Assembly (NCBI RefSeq): GCF_010092425.1 | Contig: NZ_CP048030.1 | Coordinates: 1,561,501 to 1,625,500, forward strand | DNA: 64,000 bases | DNA from: Sinimarinibacterium sp. NLF-5-8 | GTDB lineage: Bacteria; Pseudomonadota; Gammaproteobacteria; Nevskiales; Nevskiaceae | Direction of reading: 5' to 3' | Program-made: the position numbers and the translations under genes | The notes under the pieces: model-generated | What the model was told of the DNA's origin: nothing | The model's input: the letters and a program-made list of their open reading frames with translations, nothing else | Databases searched by the model: none | Part shown: positions 46,783 through 57,755 of the stretch, in pieces | Layout: each line of letters opens with the position of its first letter | Position numbering within the stretch: position 1 is the first letter of the stretch

Positions 46783-47145
46783 ATGGCACGTGTCAAAAGA
46801 GGCGTTACCGCTCGCGCCAAGCACAAAAAAGTGCTCAAGGCAGCCAAGGGTTACTACGGCGCCAAGTCGCGTCAGTTCCGCTCGGCCAAGCAACAGGTCA
46901 TCAAGTCGGGGCAATATGCCTACCGTGATCGCCGCAATAAAAAGCGTGAATTCCGCGCGCTGTGGATCATCCGCATCAGTGCCGGCTGCAAAGAGCTGGG
47001 GCTTTCCTACAGCCGCTTCATCAACGGGCTGAGCAAAGCCGGGGTCGCACTGGATCGCAAGGTTCTGGCCGACCTGGCCATGCACGACAAGCCGGCATTC
47101 GCCAATCTTGTCGAACAGGCCAAGGCACAGCTCAACGCCGCCTGA
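46783..47145 (+). CDS. rplT: 50S ribosomal protein L20
   Basis: 120 aa, start [19 protein letters not shown]. Essential for early 50S assembly and, in E. coli, repressor of its own operon. A strong terminator follows at 47180. Confidence 0.97.
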   Translation: MARVKRGVTARAKHKKVLKAAKGYYGAKSRQFRSAKQQVIKSGQYAYRDRRNKKREFRALWIIRISAGCKELGLSYSRFINGLSKAGVALDRKVLADLAMHDKPAFANLVEQAKAQLNAA

Positions 47146-47179
47146 GCCCTGCGCGTTTTTACCAAACGCGGCAGCAAAC

Positions 47180-47210
47180 AAAAGGGAACGGCGCTTGCCG
47201 TTCCCTTTTT
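47180..47210 (+). terminator. Rho-independent terminator after rplT
   Basis: AAAAGGGAACGGC and GCCGTTCCCTTTT pair around a GCTT loop and run into T residues. It separates the ribosomal genes from pheS, probably as a partial terminator. Confidence 0.85.
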
Positions 47211-47278
47211 CATTGGCGCGCGCCCTTGGCTTGGTCCGGCTGCCCGGACGCGCCCCACTCACCGTTTTGGATCAATAG

Positions 47279-48277
<999 letters not shown>

Positions 48278-48291
48278 GGGAGCGATGGACG

Positions 48292-50658
48292 ATGAAATTA
48301 AGTGAAATCTGGCTGCGCGAATGGGTCAATCCCCAGGCACCGATCGACGACATCGCCGAGCGGCTGATCATGGGCGGCCTGGAGCTGGAGGTCGAGCCCG
48401 TCGTCAGCCCTCTGCCCCAGGGGGTCGTGGTCGGGCAAATCCTCAGTGCCTCACCCCACCCGCAGGCCGACCGCCTGCAAGTCTGTGAAGTCGATATCGG
48501 TCAGGCAATGCCTTTGACGATCGTTTGCGGCGCCGCCAACGCGCGCGCCGGTATCCGCGTACCCTGCGCCACTGTCGGCGCCACCCTGCCTTCCGGCATG
48601 GCCATCACCCAGGCAACCCTGCGCGGTGTCGAAAGTGCCGGCATGTTGTGTTCGGCAAAGGAATTGGGTCTCAGCGAGCACTCGGACGGCCTGCTGGAGC
48701 TGGACGCCAACACCCCGATCGGCCAGCCGATCGTCGAAACGCTCACCTTGAGCGACAACATCCTCAACCTGGAAATCACCCCCAACCGTGGCGACTGCCT
48801 ATCGATTCAGGGATTGGCGCGCGATGTCGCCGCATTGTTTGGCGTGCAGGTCAAACGCACCCCACCGCCGGCCGTGGTCGTCGTCGGCGCACAAACGCTC
48901 AAAGTTGAAGTCATCGACACCCACGCCTGCCCAACCTATGCCGGGCGCGTGATCTCCAGGCTCAATCCCAAGGCACACACCCCCGACTGGATGCGTCAAC
49001 GCCTGTTGCGCAGCGGCCTGCGCTGCATCCATCCGCTGGTCGATGTCACCAACTACGTCATGCTGGAGTTGGGGCAGCCTCTGCATGCCTTCGATACCGA
49101 CAAGATCAAGGGCAGCATCCATGTTCGCCCCGCACACGAAGGCGAAAAACTCACCGTTCTCACTGGCGAACAACTCACCTTGCGCGCCCAAGAGCTGGTG
49201 ATCGCCGACGATACCGCCGCGATTGCACTGGCAGGCGTCATGGGCGGCGCCGACTCCGGTGTCGGCGTCGATACCACTTCGATCTTTCTTGAATCTGCAT
49301 GCTTTGCCCCTGCCGCCGTAGCGGGCACGGCACGCCGCCACAAACTCAGCTCGGATGCTGCATTTCGTTTTGAACGCGGCGTTGATCCTGCACTGCAACG
49401 CACGGCACTGGATCGCGCAACGCAGCTGATTCTGGATATTTGTGGCGGCGAGGTTCACCCCGTCAGCCAGGCCGGCCGCCACAGCCCTGACCCCATCCAG
49501 GTCCGGCTGCGCCACGCTCGACTCAAGCAATTGCTCGGCCACGACATCAGTGCGCGCGATGTCGAACATCTGCTGGCACGACTCGGCATCACCACACGCA
49601 ACGAGATCGGCGACGCCTGGCTGTGCAAAATCCCCAGCTACCGATACGACCTGCGCCTGGAAGTCGATCTGATCGAAGAAGTCGCCCGCCTTTACGGTTA
49701 TGACCGTATTCCTGCACGCCCCTATCAAGCCGCACTGGCACCCTCACAGCCGACGGAAACGCAGCGCAATCTCAGCCACATCCGCCAGACACTGATTGCA
49801 CGCGGCTGGCAGGAAACCGTATCGCTGGCGTTCATCGACGCCGCCCAACATGCCGTGCTTGATCCTCAGACCCCGGCGATCGCCGTTGACAATCCAATCG
49901 CTGAAACACAGTCCCTGATGCGCACCACGCTGTGGCCAGGGCTCATCAACGCCTGGCAACACAACCGTCAACGCCAGATCGACTACCAGCGCCTGTTCGA
50001 AATCGCCGTCTGCTTTACCCAGAACAACGGCACGATCACCGAAACCGCACGCATTGCCGGCCTCGCCTCAGGCCCTGCGACTCCAGAACAATGGGGTGTG
50101 CCCGCGCGCGCCGTCGATTTCTACGATCTCAAAGCCGAAGTGTGCGCACTGTTTGGCGCCGCCGCCGAGCAATACCGCTTCGAGCCCGCCATCCACCCCG
50201 CCCTGCACCCCGGGCGCTGCGCCCGGATTCTGCGTGGAAAAACCTTTGCCGGCTGGATCGGAGAACTGCACCCATCGGCAACGCACGCACTCGACTTGTC
50301 CAGTGCACCGCTGCTGTTCGAACTCGACTGGCACACACTGCGCGATATCGCCATTCCCACCACCTCCGCACTGTCAGAATTTCCATCCTCGCGCCGCGAC
50401 CTGGCGCTTGTCGTCGATGCCGGCATCAGTGCGCAGCAGATCCTCGACTGTGTTCACAGCAACGCCGACCCACGGCTCAAAAAAGCCATCATTTTTGACG
50501 TTTATCTAGGTGAACGCCTTGAAAACAATAAAAAAAGTATCGCTCTGGGGTTGATTTTCAACGATCCATCGCACACCCTAAAGCTAGAAGAGATTGATGC
50601 GGCAACAACCGCCGTCACCGCAGCACTCCATCGCGACCTGGCCGCAACCCTGCGGTAA
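48292..50658 (+). CDS. pheT: Phenylalanyl-tRNA synthetase beta subunit
   Basis: 788 aa, full length. It contains the N-terminal tRNA-binding OB domain (VVGQILSASPHPQADRL), the B3/B4 editing region, B5, the class II-like core and the C-terminal ferredoxin-like anticodon-binding domain (SEFPSSRRDLALVV). It starts 14 bases after pheS. Confidence 0.97.
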   Translation: MKLSEIWLREWVNPQAPIDDIAERLIMGGLELEVEPVVSPLPQGVVVGQILSASPHPQADRLQVCEVDIGQAMPLTIVCGAANARAGIRVPCATVGATLPSGMAITQATLRGVESAGMLCSAKELGLSEHSDGLLELDANTPIGQPIVETLTLSDNILNLEITPNRGDCLSIQGLARDVAALFGVQVKRTPPPAVVVVGAQTLKVEVIDTHACPTYAGRVISRLNPKAHTPDWMRQRLLRSGLRCIHPLVDVTNYVMLELGQPLHAFDTDKIKGSIHVRPAHEGEKLTVLTGEQLTLRAQELVIADDTAAIALAGVMGGADSGVGVDTTSIFLESACFAPAAVAGTARRHKLSSDAAFRFERGVDPALQRTALDRATQLILDICGGEVHPVSQAGRHSPDPIQVRLRHARLKQLLGHDISARDVEHLLARLGITTRNEIGDAWLCKIPSYRYDLRLEVDLIEEVARLYGYDRIPARPYQAALAPSQPTETQRNLSHIRQTLIARGWQETVSLAFIDAAQHAVLDPQTPAIAVDNPIAETQSLMRTTLWPGLINAWQHNRQRQIDYQRLFEIAVCFTQNNGTITETARIAGLASGPATPEQWGVPARAVDFYDLKAEVCALFGAAAEQYRFEPAIHPALHPGRCARILRGKTFAGWIGELHPSATHALDLSSAPLLFELDWHTLRDIAIPTTSALSEFPSSRRDLALVVDAGISAQQILDCVHSNADPRLKKAIIFDVYLGERLENNKKSIALGLIFNDPSHTLKLEEIDAATTAVTAALHRDLAATLR

Positions 50659-50686
50659 GTCTTGACTACATAATTAAGGAACATCC

Positions 50687-50983
50687 GTGGCGCTAACGAA
50701 AGCAGAACTCGCCGAAACTCTGTTTGATGAGCTGGGCCTGAACAAACGCGAAGCAAAAGAGTTCATCGACCTGTTCTTCGAAGAGGTTCGAGGTTGTCTG
50801 GAGAGTGGCGAAGAGGTCAAGCTATCCGGCTTTGGCAACTTTGAGTTACGATCCAAGAATCAACGTCCTGGCCGTAACCCCAAGACCGGTGAAGAAATTC
50901 CGATTTCGGCACGGCGCGTGGTGACCTTCAAGCCCGGACAGAAACTGCGTTTGAGAGTCGAATCCGATGTCCCTCGCCGATAA
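50687..50983 (+). CDS. ihfA: Integration host factor alpha subunit
   Basis: 98 aa from a GTG at 50687 with AAGGA upstream. The DNA-bending arm [14 protein letters not shown] is intact. It forms a heterodimer with IHF-beta. The last 17 bases overlap the merR start. Confidence 0.95.
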   Translation: MALTKAELAETLFDELGLNKREAKEFIDLFFEEVRGCLESGEEVKLSGFGNFELRSKNQRPGRNPKTGEEIPISARRVVTFKPGQKLRLRVESDVPRR

Positions 50984-51374
50984 GCAACACAGCACATCCG
51001 CCGCCCTGCCGGAAATTCCGGACAAACGCTACTTCACCATTGGTGAAGTCAGTGAGCTGTGCGATGTCAAACCCCATGTGCTGCGCTATTGGGAGCAGGA
51101 GTTTTCCCAGCTCAGGCCAACCAAGCGCCGGGGCAATCGCCGTTACTATCAGCAAGACGACGTGCTGATCGTGCGCAGGATTCGCAACTTGCTCTATCAA
51201 CAGGGTTTTACCATCGGCGGCGCACGCCAGCGCATGAAGGAGCTCGGCAAGGCCGCACTTGATGACGACACCCTGATCGCCGCCAACCAACCCAGCCTGA
51301 TCGGCGATCGCGCCAGCGAAATCAAAGAACTGCGCGACGAACTCGAATCCCTCCTGCGGCTGCTGCCGGAATAA
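50967..51374 (+). CDS. MerR-family regulator downstream of ihfA
   Basis: 135 aa. The winged helix is [22 protein letters not shown], followed by a wing ([13 protein letters not shown]) and a short C-terminal helix. No metal-binding cysteines are seen. This conserved small MerR protein often sits between ihfA and tRNA-Pro in gammaproteobacteria; its target is unknown. Confidence 0.9.
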   Translation: MSLADKQHSTSAALPEIPDKRYFTIGEVSELCDVKPHVLRYWEQEFSQLRPTKRRGNRRYYQQDDVLIVRRIRNLLYQQGFTIGGARQRMKELGKAALDDDTLIAANQPSLIGDRASEIKELRDELESLLRLLPE

Positions 51375-51449
51375 CCACCCCCACGGCACAACTTTTACTT
51401 TCATTGCAGCGGGCACTTGGGTACACTTCGCGCCCCTGCAAAAAACCGA

Positions 51450-51529
<80 letters not shown>

Positions 51530-51540
51530 ATCACAGTGAC

Positions 51541-51575
51541 AAACAAAAGCCGCGCTCATGCGCGGCTTTTGTTTG
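51541..51575 (+). terminator. Strong terminator after tRNA-Pro
   Basis: AAACAAAAGCCGCGC and its exact complement form a perfect 15-bp stem with a TCAT loop. The A/T-rich ends let it work in both directions. Confidence 0.88.
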
Positions 51576-51662
51576 TCCGTCACGCAGAATCTTTTGCTTT
51601 CGCAGGGACAACGGCAGTGGCGTTTTCGCGCGCACAGGCGCTTTTTCTGAATGCGCGGCACA

Positions 51663-52412
51663 TCATCCGTTGAGCGCAGCGATGCTGGCAAGGGCGCGCG
51701 CACTGAGCTGGCTGCCGTCTTCGCTGAGTAATGTCAGTGCCACGGATGGACGGCAAAACTGCCGCACAAAGTCGGTTTGAATCCGCGCGATGACCGGGGC
51801 AGCATCTTCAACCATGCCGGCACTGACCCAGTGCATGAGCCGCGCCTGCTGCAAGGCCATCATCAGTTGCGCGAGATCGGTACCGTCGCCGGGCACAAAC
51901 CATTTTTGCGCCTGTCCCCAGGCAAAAATGCCGCGCATTTGCTCCAGCCCCTGTTTCCACAAGCGTTCTTCCTCAGCACTCGGCCATGAAGTGGCGTGAT
52001 ACCACGCAAAACCTTGCTGAAGCTGAATGCGAAGGTAGTCGCGGTGGTCGAGCAAAAACTGCACTTGCACGCCAATGAGCCACAAAATCGGTTCCACACC
52101 CGTGGGTTTAACCAGCACCTGCACACCCCGCTGCGTGACGGTTTCTACCATTTGCTGAGAGCGGCTAATCAAGATCGCGCGGTGCAGTTCGCCCTTGCCC
52201 GCAAACGATTGATAGAGCGTCCCCAGCGAGATGCCCACTTCGCGCGCGATGTCTTGCATCTTGGTGGCGTCTACGCCCTGCTCGGCAAAAATGGCTTCAG
52301 CGGCGGCCAAAATATGTTCTCGGTACAGCGCAGCCTTAGCTTCTCGCAGTGGCGCGCGCGCCGTTTTTTGACGTTTTTGGGATGCCGAAGCGATAGAGGG
52401 AGGTGAACTCAT
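51663..52412 (-). CDS. TetR-family regulator of the sterol gene cluster
   Basis: 249 aa from the ATG at 52412. The N-terminal helix-turn-helix is TKMQDIAREVGISLGTLYQS; the C-terminal ligand-binding part is larger than in TetR itself and mostly helical. It is divergent from the sterol operon, and a perfect 11-bp inverted repeat lies between them, so it probably represses that operon until a hydrophobic ligand binds. Confidence 0.88.
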   Translation of the reverse strand: MSSPPSIASASQKRQKTARAPLREAKAALYREHILAAAEAIFAEQGVDATKMQDIAREVGISLGTLYQSFAGKGELHRAILISRSQQMVETVTQRGVQVLVKPTGVEPILWLIGVQVQFLLDHRDYLRIQLQQGFAWYHATSWPSAEEERLWKQGLEQMRGIFAWGQAQKWFVPGDGTDLAQLMMALQQARLMHWVSAGMVEDAAPVIARIQTDFVRQFCRPSVALTLLSEDGSQLSARALASIAALNG

Positions 52413-52455
52413 GGCAATAGCAACACGGTCAGTGAAGTGGGTGCGCACAACACAG

Positions 52456-52484
52456 TTGACAAATGCCGCGCGCTGATTCATTAA
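52456..52484 (+). promoter_or_regulatory. Candidate promoter of the sterol operon
   Basis: TTGACA at 52456-52461 is followed after 17 bases by a weak -10 (CATTAA). The predicted start would fall at the palindrome at 52492. The 197-base remainder up to the first start codon shows no other gene. Confidence 0.45.
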
Positions 52485-52491
52485 TGTACGA

Positions 52492-52522
52492 AATTACAAT
52501 TATCAATTGAGTAATTGTAATT
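52492..52522. promoter_or_regulatory. Palindromic operator between tetR and the sterol operon
   Basis: AATTACAATTA and TAATTGTAATT are perfect 11-bp arms around a 9-base centre. The strong A/T content stands out in this GC-rich genome. Size and place fit a TetR-type operator. Confidence 0.78.
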
Positions 52523-52680
52523 ATTATATTGTGCGAGAGTCCCGATTCAGGAGTACGCAAAGGCTTGATTATGCCGTGTTTGCCGTTGACCCGACGAACA
52601 GCAGCCCTGGCCGGTGCACTTTCAAACTGGGCGAATCGCTTCCTTTCACCCAAGCCGTTTGCATCAGGAGTCCATGTGTC

Positions 52681-53373
52681 GTGACAACGACGTTTTTCAC
52701 TATCTGGGGCATCATTTTCGCGTTCGATGGCGCCCTCATCGCGTTTTTGACCTGGGCGGCCACGTCAGATCGCTTTGCCAAGTACCGTATTCGCAGTTCG
52801 GCAACTTACGTCATCAAGCCCGCACGCAAGAGAATCAACACGATGCTCAACAACGTGTTGTCGCTGTGCATTTTTGCGTTTTTTGTGGTGTACATGGCCG
52901 AGCGCGCGCTGTATGAAGGCTGGCCCGCGCACTTCACCACACTGCTGGGCGAGGTCTTGGGCGTGCTGATGCTGTATGACGTGATGTATTACTTTTTTCA
53001 TCGCGCCATGCACCACCGCAAGCTGATGAAGTATGTGCACAAAATCCATCATCAGGTGCGATATCCGTTGGCAGATGAAAGCATTTATCTGCACCCGGCC
53101 GAGAACATCGGTGGCCTGGGCTGCCTGCTGCTGGCGATCTGGATTTTGGCGCCGATCAGCGCAATGTCGTTTTTGATCATTTTTTTCATCCACTCTGCGG
53201 CCAATATCATCGTCCACAGCAATCTGGCATTTCCGCATCCGGCGTTTCGCCTGTTCAACTTCTGGACACGCGCGCACGATGTGCACCATTTTGAAGTCAA
53301 GCACAACTACGCCTCGATCTTCCCGTTCTGGGATCAACTGTTTGGCACATCCAAACCTCGGAGCACGCCATGA
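52681..53373 (+). CDS. ERG25/SMO-like sterol C-4 methyl oxidase (fatty acid hydroxylase superfamily)
   Basis: 230 aa from a GTG at 52681 with AGGAG ten bases upstream. The membrane di-iron hydroxylase has about four hydrophobic segments and the His boxes HRAMHH (H107-H112), HKIHH (H120-H124), H138 and HDVHH (H199-H203), followed by NYASIFPFWDQLFGT as in eukaryotic C-4 methyl oxidases. Other members of the superfamily are C-5 desaturases and alkylglycerol monooxygenases, so the substrate is inferred from the neighbours. It is first in the operon and overlaps the next start by 4 bases. Confidence 0.82.
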   Translation: MTTTFFTIWGIIFAFDGALIAFLTWAATSDRFAKYRIRSSATYVIKPARKRINTMLNNVLSLCIFAFFVVYMAERALYEGWPAHFTTLLGEVLGVLMLYDVMYYFFHRAMHHRKLMKYVHKIHHQVRYPLADESIYLHPAENIGGLGCLLLAIWILAPISAMSFLIIFFIHSAANIIVHSNLAFPHPAFRLFNFWTRAHDVHHFEVKHNYASIFPFWDQLFGTSKPRSTP

Positions 53374-54377
53374 GCCGCACTGTTTTGATTACCGGTGGAC
53401 AAGGCTTTGTCGGGCGCGCACTGGTGGATCGCTTTGCCGATCTGGGCTTTAGCGTGATCTGCGCCGACCTCAACGCCACCGCGCACCGCAAGGATGTGCG
53501 CTATCTGAAGCTGGACATTCGTGATGCCGACGCGGTACTGGCGGCCTGTGAGGGCGTGGACAGCCTTATCCACAACGCCTCACTGGTGCACACCAAGCAC
53601 AACCGCGTGGAAGATGTGTGGGCGGTGAACCTGGGCGGCACCGAGAATCTGCTGGCCGCCTGTCGCGCGCACAACATCCCGCGCATGGTGTACATCAGCT
53701 CCGCCAGTGCGGTGTACGAAGGCCGCGATATTGAAAACGGCGATGAAACCCTGCCCTATTCCACCCTCTCTCAAGCCCCGTATGCCGATAGCAAAATCCA
53801 GGCTGAGCAAAAAGTGCTGGCGTTCAGCGGCACGGCGCAAACGCAGTGCTGCGCGATTCGCCCGCATGTGATTTTTGGCGCGGGTGACAAGCGCTTTGTT
53901 CAGGCGATTCTGGATAAAGCCGCCAAGGGTCAGCTCAAGCGCGCGGTGGGCAACCGCGACAAACTCTCTGACTTTACCTATATCGACAATCTGGTGGATG
54001 CCGTCGTCGCCGCCGAAAACAAACTCACGCCCGGCGCAGCCGTGTGCGGCCAAGCCTACTTTGTCACCAACGGCGAACCGATGGCGTTTTTTGATTTTGT
54101 TGAAGATTTCATCGTTGCGATGGGCTATCCGCCAATCAAAGGCAAGGTGCCGTATTGGCTGGCCTATGGGGTTGCCGCCATCGCCGAGGGCATCGACACC
54201 CTCAAAGGCGGCACCCTGAACGCCGAAAACGGCCTGACCCGATTCTCGGTGCGCTACATGGTCACCCATCACTACTTCAACATCAGCAAAGCCCGGCGCG
54301 ATCTGGACTGGGCGCCGCAAGTCACACTGGCCGAAGGCATCAAACGCACCGTCGCTGATCTGGCGCGCGCGGCATAG
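53370..54377 (+). CDS. ERG26/NSDHL-like 3beta-hydroxysteroid dehydrogenase/C-4 decarboxylase
   Basis: 335 aa. A short-chain-type NAD(P) enzyme: VLITGGQGFVGRALVD binds the cofactor and YADSK (Y138, K142) is catalytic. The middle (RPHVIFGAGDKRFVQAILDK) and the later DFTYIDNLVDAV and FFDFVEDFIVAMGY stretches align well by eye with eukaryotic sterol-4-carboxylate 3-dehydrogenase. It would remove the carboxyl group made by the upstream methyl oxidase. The ATGA overlap makes the two translationally coupled. Confidence 0.85.
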   Translation: MSRTVLITGGQGFVGRALVDRFADLGFSVICADLNATAHRKDVRYLKLDIRDADAVLAACEGVDSLIHNASLVHTKHNRVEDVWAVNLGGTENLLAACRAHNIPRMVYISSASAVYEGRDIENGDETLPYSTLSQAPYADSKIQAEQKVLAFSGTAQTQCCAIRPHVIFGAGDKRFVQAILDKAAKGQLKRAVGNRDKLSDFTYIDNLVDAVVAAENKLTPGAAVCGQAYFVTNGEPMAFFDFVEDFIVAMGYPPIKGKVPYWLAYGVAAIAEGIDTLKGGTLNAENGLTRFSVRYMVTHHYFNISKARRDLDWAPQVTLAEGIKRTVADLARAA

Positions 54378-54395
54378 CCCACCGGAAAGCCTGCC

Positions 54396-56342
54396 ATGAA
54401 CCTCACTCGCTTAACTTCTTTTAACTGCACCGCGAGGAACATGAGCACAGCGCCCTTTGTACTACTCATCGGGGCTTGTGGCGGGTTTTTTTTGCCCGCG
54501 CAAGCCGCCGAACTGGAACTGGGCGAGGTGACCGCCAAATACACCCTCACTGCCAGCTACGCTGCGGCCTGGCGTATTGAATCTCCTGATGCGCGCATCA
54601 TCGACGCCCCCGGTGATCCGCGTATTCCCGTTTCAGACAAGCTCAAATATCCACAGTCCAATAACTTTGACGATGGCGATCGCAATTTTGACCGCTGGGA
54701 TATGGTCAACAATCGCATCTCCTTGCTAGGCGATGTGGAGCTGAGCTGGCAAAACTACGGCGTGCTGCTGCGCGGCGATACGTTTTATGACTTTGCCTAT
54801 CACGGCAAAAACGCCAATACCGCACCTGATCGCCTCAACACCGATCAGCAACCGCCGAATACATTCACCCGTGATGCCCAGCATTACAGCGGCCAGCGCA
54901 GCCGCTTGCTGGATGCTTACGCCTATGCGTATTGGCGCTTTGATAACGATATGGCGCTGTCGATCAAAGCCGGTCGCCATATCGCCGCCTGGGGACAAAG
55001 CCTGTTTTTCTCAGGCGTGGCTTTGGCGCAATCCACCGCCGACGCCACGCGCTCCACCATCCCTGGGGTGGACGTTAAAAGCATTTTGCTGCCCACCGAT
55101 CAAATCTCGATGCGTTTTACCGTGCTCGAAGGCTTGACCTTGCTCGGCCAGTATCAGTTTGAGTTCAAGCCGTTTGAGATTGATCCGGTGGGGACGTTTT
55201 ACTCGGTCACTGATGTGGTCGGGCCTGGCCGCCAGTTTGCCTATGGGTTTTTAAATCCGCTGTTTCTGGACACCCTCGGCAACTTTAATTTGACTGATTT
55301 GAATGATGTTGCCGGGATTGTTGAAACCATTGATTCGGTCGTCGATGGCCGTCTCAACACTGGCGCGCTGACGTCATTTTTAAGCAGCCTCGGCGCGCTG
55401 CCAGTGCCGGTTTCACTGCCGGGACTGGGCATCAACCCCCTGCGCGCGCCGGAAGGCATCAACCCCATGTATGGCGGCGAAGATCGGCCGCGCAGCGCGC
55501 AGTACGGCGCGGGTTTGCTGTATACGCTGACCGATACCACCGAGGTCGGTGCGTATTACCTGCGGTATCACCAAAAAACGCCGGCGCCGACGATGCGGTT
55601 TGGCAAGCTGGTGATCATCCCCGGCCAGGCGCTTGCACCCGGCCTGAGCATTCCCGATCTCACCACACAAGAGCTGGGTCTGAGCGTGCCTGAGGTTTAT
55701 ATCGTCAAATACTTTGACAACGTAGACCTGTACGCCCTGAGCATTTCAACCATGCTGTGGGGCGTGAACGTCGGCGGTGAATTGATTCGCAGGCAAGGCG
55801 TGGATGTGCTGCTTGATCTTGACGAAGGCATTAACGGCATCATTCCCACGCCCACGCGCGCGAACACCACGCAAGCGTTGGTCAACGGCATTTTTACCTT
55901 TCGCCCCCCGTGGTTTTTCGACGCCATCGCCATGGTCGGTGAGCTGGGTTACATCCGCGCCGACGGCATCACACCGCAGCCCAGCCACGAGGGCATTAAT
56001 GCCGGGCAAACCTCGGCCAATCTCACCGCCGATCGTGAAGCTTGGGCATTCGCGGCGCTGGCCTTTTTTGATCGCGCCAATGTGCTGGATGGCTGGGATA
56101 TGCGCATCCCGCTGTCATTTCAAATGGCGCTCAAAGGGCGCTCTCCGCTGGCCGGTGCGTTTGGTTCGTTATTCGATCAAGGTGATATTCGCGTTGGCGC
56201 TGGCATTGAGCTGACGTATTTGCAGCGCTTTACCGTGGGACTCAATTACAGCGGCTTTACCGGGCGCGCGCCTCACTTTTTTGACCGTCCCTTACAAGAC
56301 CGCGACACCATTGGAATCAATCTGAAATACAACATTTTTTAG
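54396..56342 (+). CDS. DUF1302 family outer-membrane protein
   Basis: 648 aa with a signal peptide (hydrophobic about residues 22-38, cleavage near AQAAE). The remainder is rich in alternating beta strands and aromatic residues and ends in a Phe (LKYNIF), as in outer-membrane barrels. DUF1302 proteins are nearly always paired with DUF1329 proteins, often near genes for hydrophobic-compound use. A role in moving sterols across the outer membrane is an inference from this place in the operon. Confidence 0.82.
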   Translation: MNLTRLTSFNCTARNMSTAPFVLLIGACGGFFLPAQAAELELGEVTAKYTLTASYAAAWRIESPDARIIDAPGDPRIPVSDKLKYPQSNNFDDGDRNFDRWDMVNNRISLLGDVELSWQNYGVLLRGDTFYDFAYHGKNANTAPDRLNTDQQPPNTFTRDAQHYSGQRSRLLDAYAYAYWRFDNDMALSIKAGRHIAAWGQSLFFSGVALAQSTADATRSTIPGVDVKSILLPTDQISMRFTVLEGLTLLGQYQFEFKPFEIDPVGTFYSVTDVVGPGRQFAYGFLNPLFLDTLGNFNLTDLNDVAGIVETIDSVVDGRLNTGALTSFLSSLGALPVPVSLPGLGINPLRAPEGINPMYGGEDRPRSAQYGAGLLYTLTDTTEVGAYYLRYHQKTPAPTMRFGKLVIIPGQALAPGLSIPDLTTQELGLSVPEVYIVKYFDNVDLYALSISTMLWGVNVGGELIRRQGVDVLLDLDEGINGIIPTPTRANTTQALVNGIFTFRPPWFFDAIAMVGELGYIRADGITPQPSHEGINAGQTSANLTADREAWAFAALAFFDRANVLDGWDMRIPLSFQMALKGRSPLAGAFGSLFDQGDIRVGAGIELTYLQRFTVGLNYSGFTGRAPHFFDRPLQDRDTIGINLKYNIF

Positions 56343-56380
56343 CGCTTTATTAAACGGATAGAGCATCAGGAGGAGAGCCG

Positions 56381-57754
56381 ATGACCCCGTTCAAAATCAA
56401 CCCCGCAGCCCTGGCCTTAACCCTGGGTAGCTGCTTATGCACTGCGCCCGCTTGGGCGGTCAGTGCCGAACAAATTGCCCAGCTCGATGGCGACCGTTAC
56501 TCCTGCATGGGCGCCGAGCGCGCGGGCAGCGACTCTGGCGTGGCTCCATACAGCGGCAAGTGGTTCAAAACCTGGCCGGGGCAAAGCAAGGCACACGGCT
56601 ACGAACCCGGCCCTTATGCCGACGAAGCGCCGCTATTCACCATCACCGCCCAAAACATGGCGCAATACAGCGCGCACTTGAGCGAGGGACAACAAGCCCT
56701 GTTTGCGAGGCATCCCGATCATTACAAGATGCATGTTTATCCCAGCCATCGGGATTTCAAACCTGCCGACTGGGTGTGCGATGCGGTCAAAAGAAATGCG
56801 CAAAGTGCCAAGCTCAGTGCCGATGGTCTGGGCTTGGAAGGCACCACCGGCGCGCACCCGTTCCCCTTTCCCACCAACGGGCTGGAGGCGATCTGGAACG
56901 TGATCATGCCCAGTCGCGCGTGGACTGAGGCCGCCGTTTTTGATGTGGCCGATGTGTTTGCCAATGGCCGTATTGCCTGGGGCAAATGGGATTACAAGGT
57001 TTTGAGCGTAGGTAACGATCCGAACGAACGCCATTCATTCAGCGATCCGATCAACGGTTACTTTTTGATCAAAATCCTCGCGCCATCGCGGCAAAAAGGC
57101 GAGATCAACGTCGGCTATCAGCTCAACAACTTCAGCAGCGGCACCTCCACCCAAGCCTGGCAATACAACCCCGGCATCCGCCGCACCCGCAAAGCGCCCG
57201 AAATCGGCTTTGACTACCCGGTGCCGCCTTCAGGCATGCGCACCTCGGACGACGATTACATTTTTAACGGCTCGCCCGATCGCTATAGCTGGAAGCTGGT
57301 CGGCAAAAAAGAGCTGTACATCCCCTATAACAACTTCAAGATCAACGATCCTGCACTCAAATACAAAGACCTGCTCACCCCCGGCACGATTAACCCGGAG
57401 CATGTGCGCTACGAGCTGCACCGCGTTTGGGTGATCGAGGGTCACTTAAAAGAAGGGCTGCGCCACGTTTATAAAAAGCGCGTGATCTATGCCGATGAAG
57501 ACACTTGGCTGGCCTTTATGGGCGACAACTACGACAACCGCGACAACCTGTGGCGGGTGAACTGGATTCACTACTTTTACTCTCAAGAATCCGGCACTTA
57601 CCACCGAGGCGCCTCGGTTTATAACGATTTGATTGCCGACAGCTACGAGGCCACGCACCTGGTCAACGAAGCCGGTAATGGCTGGTGGCGCTTAAACCAG
57701 CCGATGAAGAAAAACGACTTCACCCCCGAAGCCGCCACTCAGCAGGGGCAGTGA
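56381..57754 (+). CDS. DUF1329 family periplasmic protein
   Basis: 457 aa with AGGAGGAG before the ATG and a signal peptide ending near TAPAWA. The mature protein is beta-rich, with typical motifs YQLNNFSSGTSTQAWQYNPG, RRTRKAPEIGFDYP and VWVIEGHLKEGLRHVYKKRV. DUF1329 proteins resemble LolA/LolB-like lipid carriers in fold predictions. It is separated from DUF1302 by 38 bases and from the P450 gene by one. Confidence 0.85.
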   Translation: MTPFKINPAALALTLGSCLCTAPAWAVSAEQIAQLDGDRYSCMGAERAGSDSGVAPYSGKWFKTWPGQSKAHGYEPGPYADEAPLFTITAQNMAQYSAHLSEGQQALFARHPDHYKMHVYPSHRDFKPADWVCDAVKRNAQSAKLSADGLGLEGTTGAHPFPFPTNGLEAIWNVIMPSRAWTEAAVFDVADVFANGRIAWGKWDYKVLSVGNDPNERHSFSDPINGYFLIKILAPSRQKGEINVGYQLNNFSSGTSTQAWQYNPGIRRTRKAPEIGFDYPVPPSGMRTSDDDYIFNGSPDRYSWKLVGKKELYIPYNNFKINDPALKYKDLLTPGTINPEHVRYELHRVWVIEGHLKEGLRHVYKKRVIYADEDTWLAFMGDNYDNRDNLWRVNWIHYFYSQESGTYHRGASVYNDLIADSYEATHLVNEAGNGWWRLNQPMKKNDFTPEAATQQGQ

Positions 57755-57755
57755 C

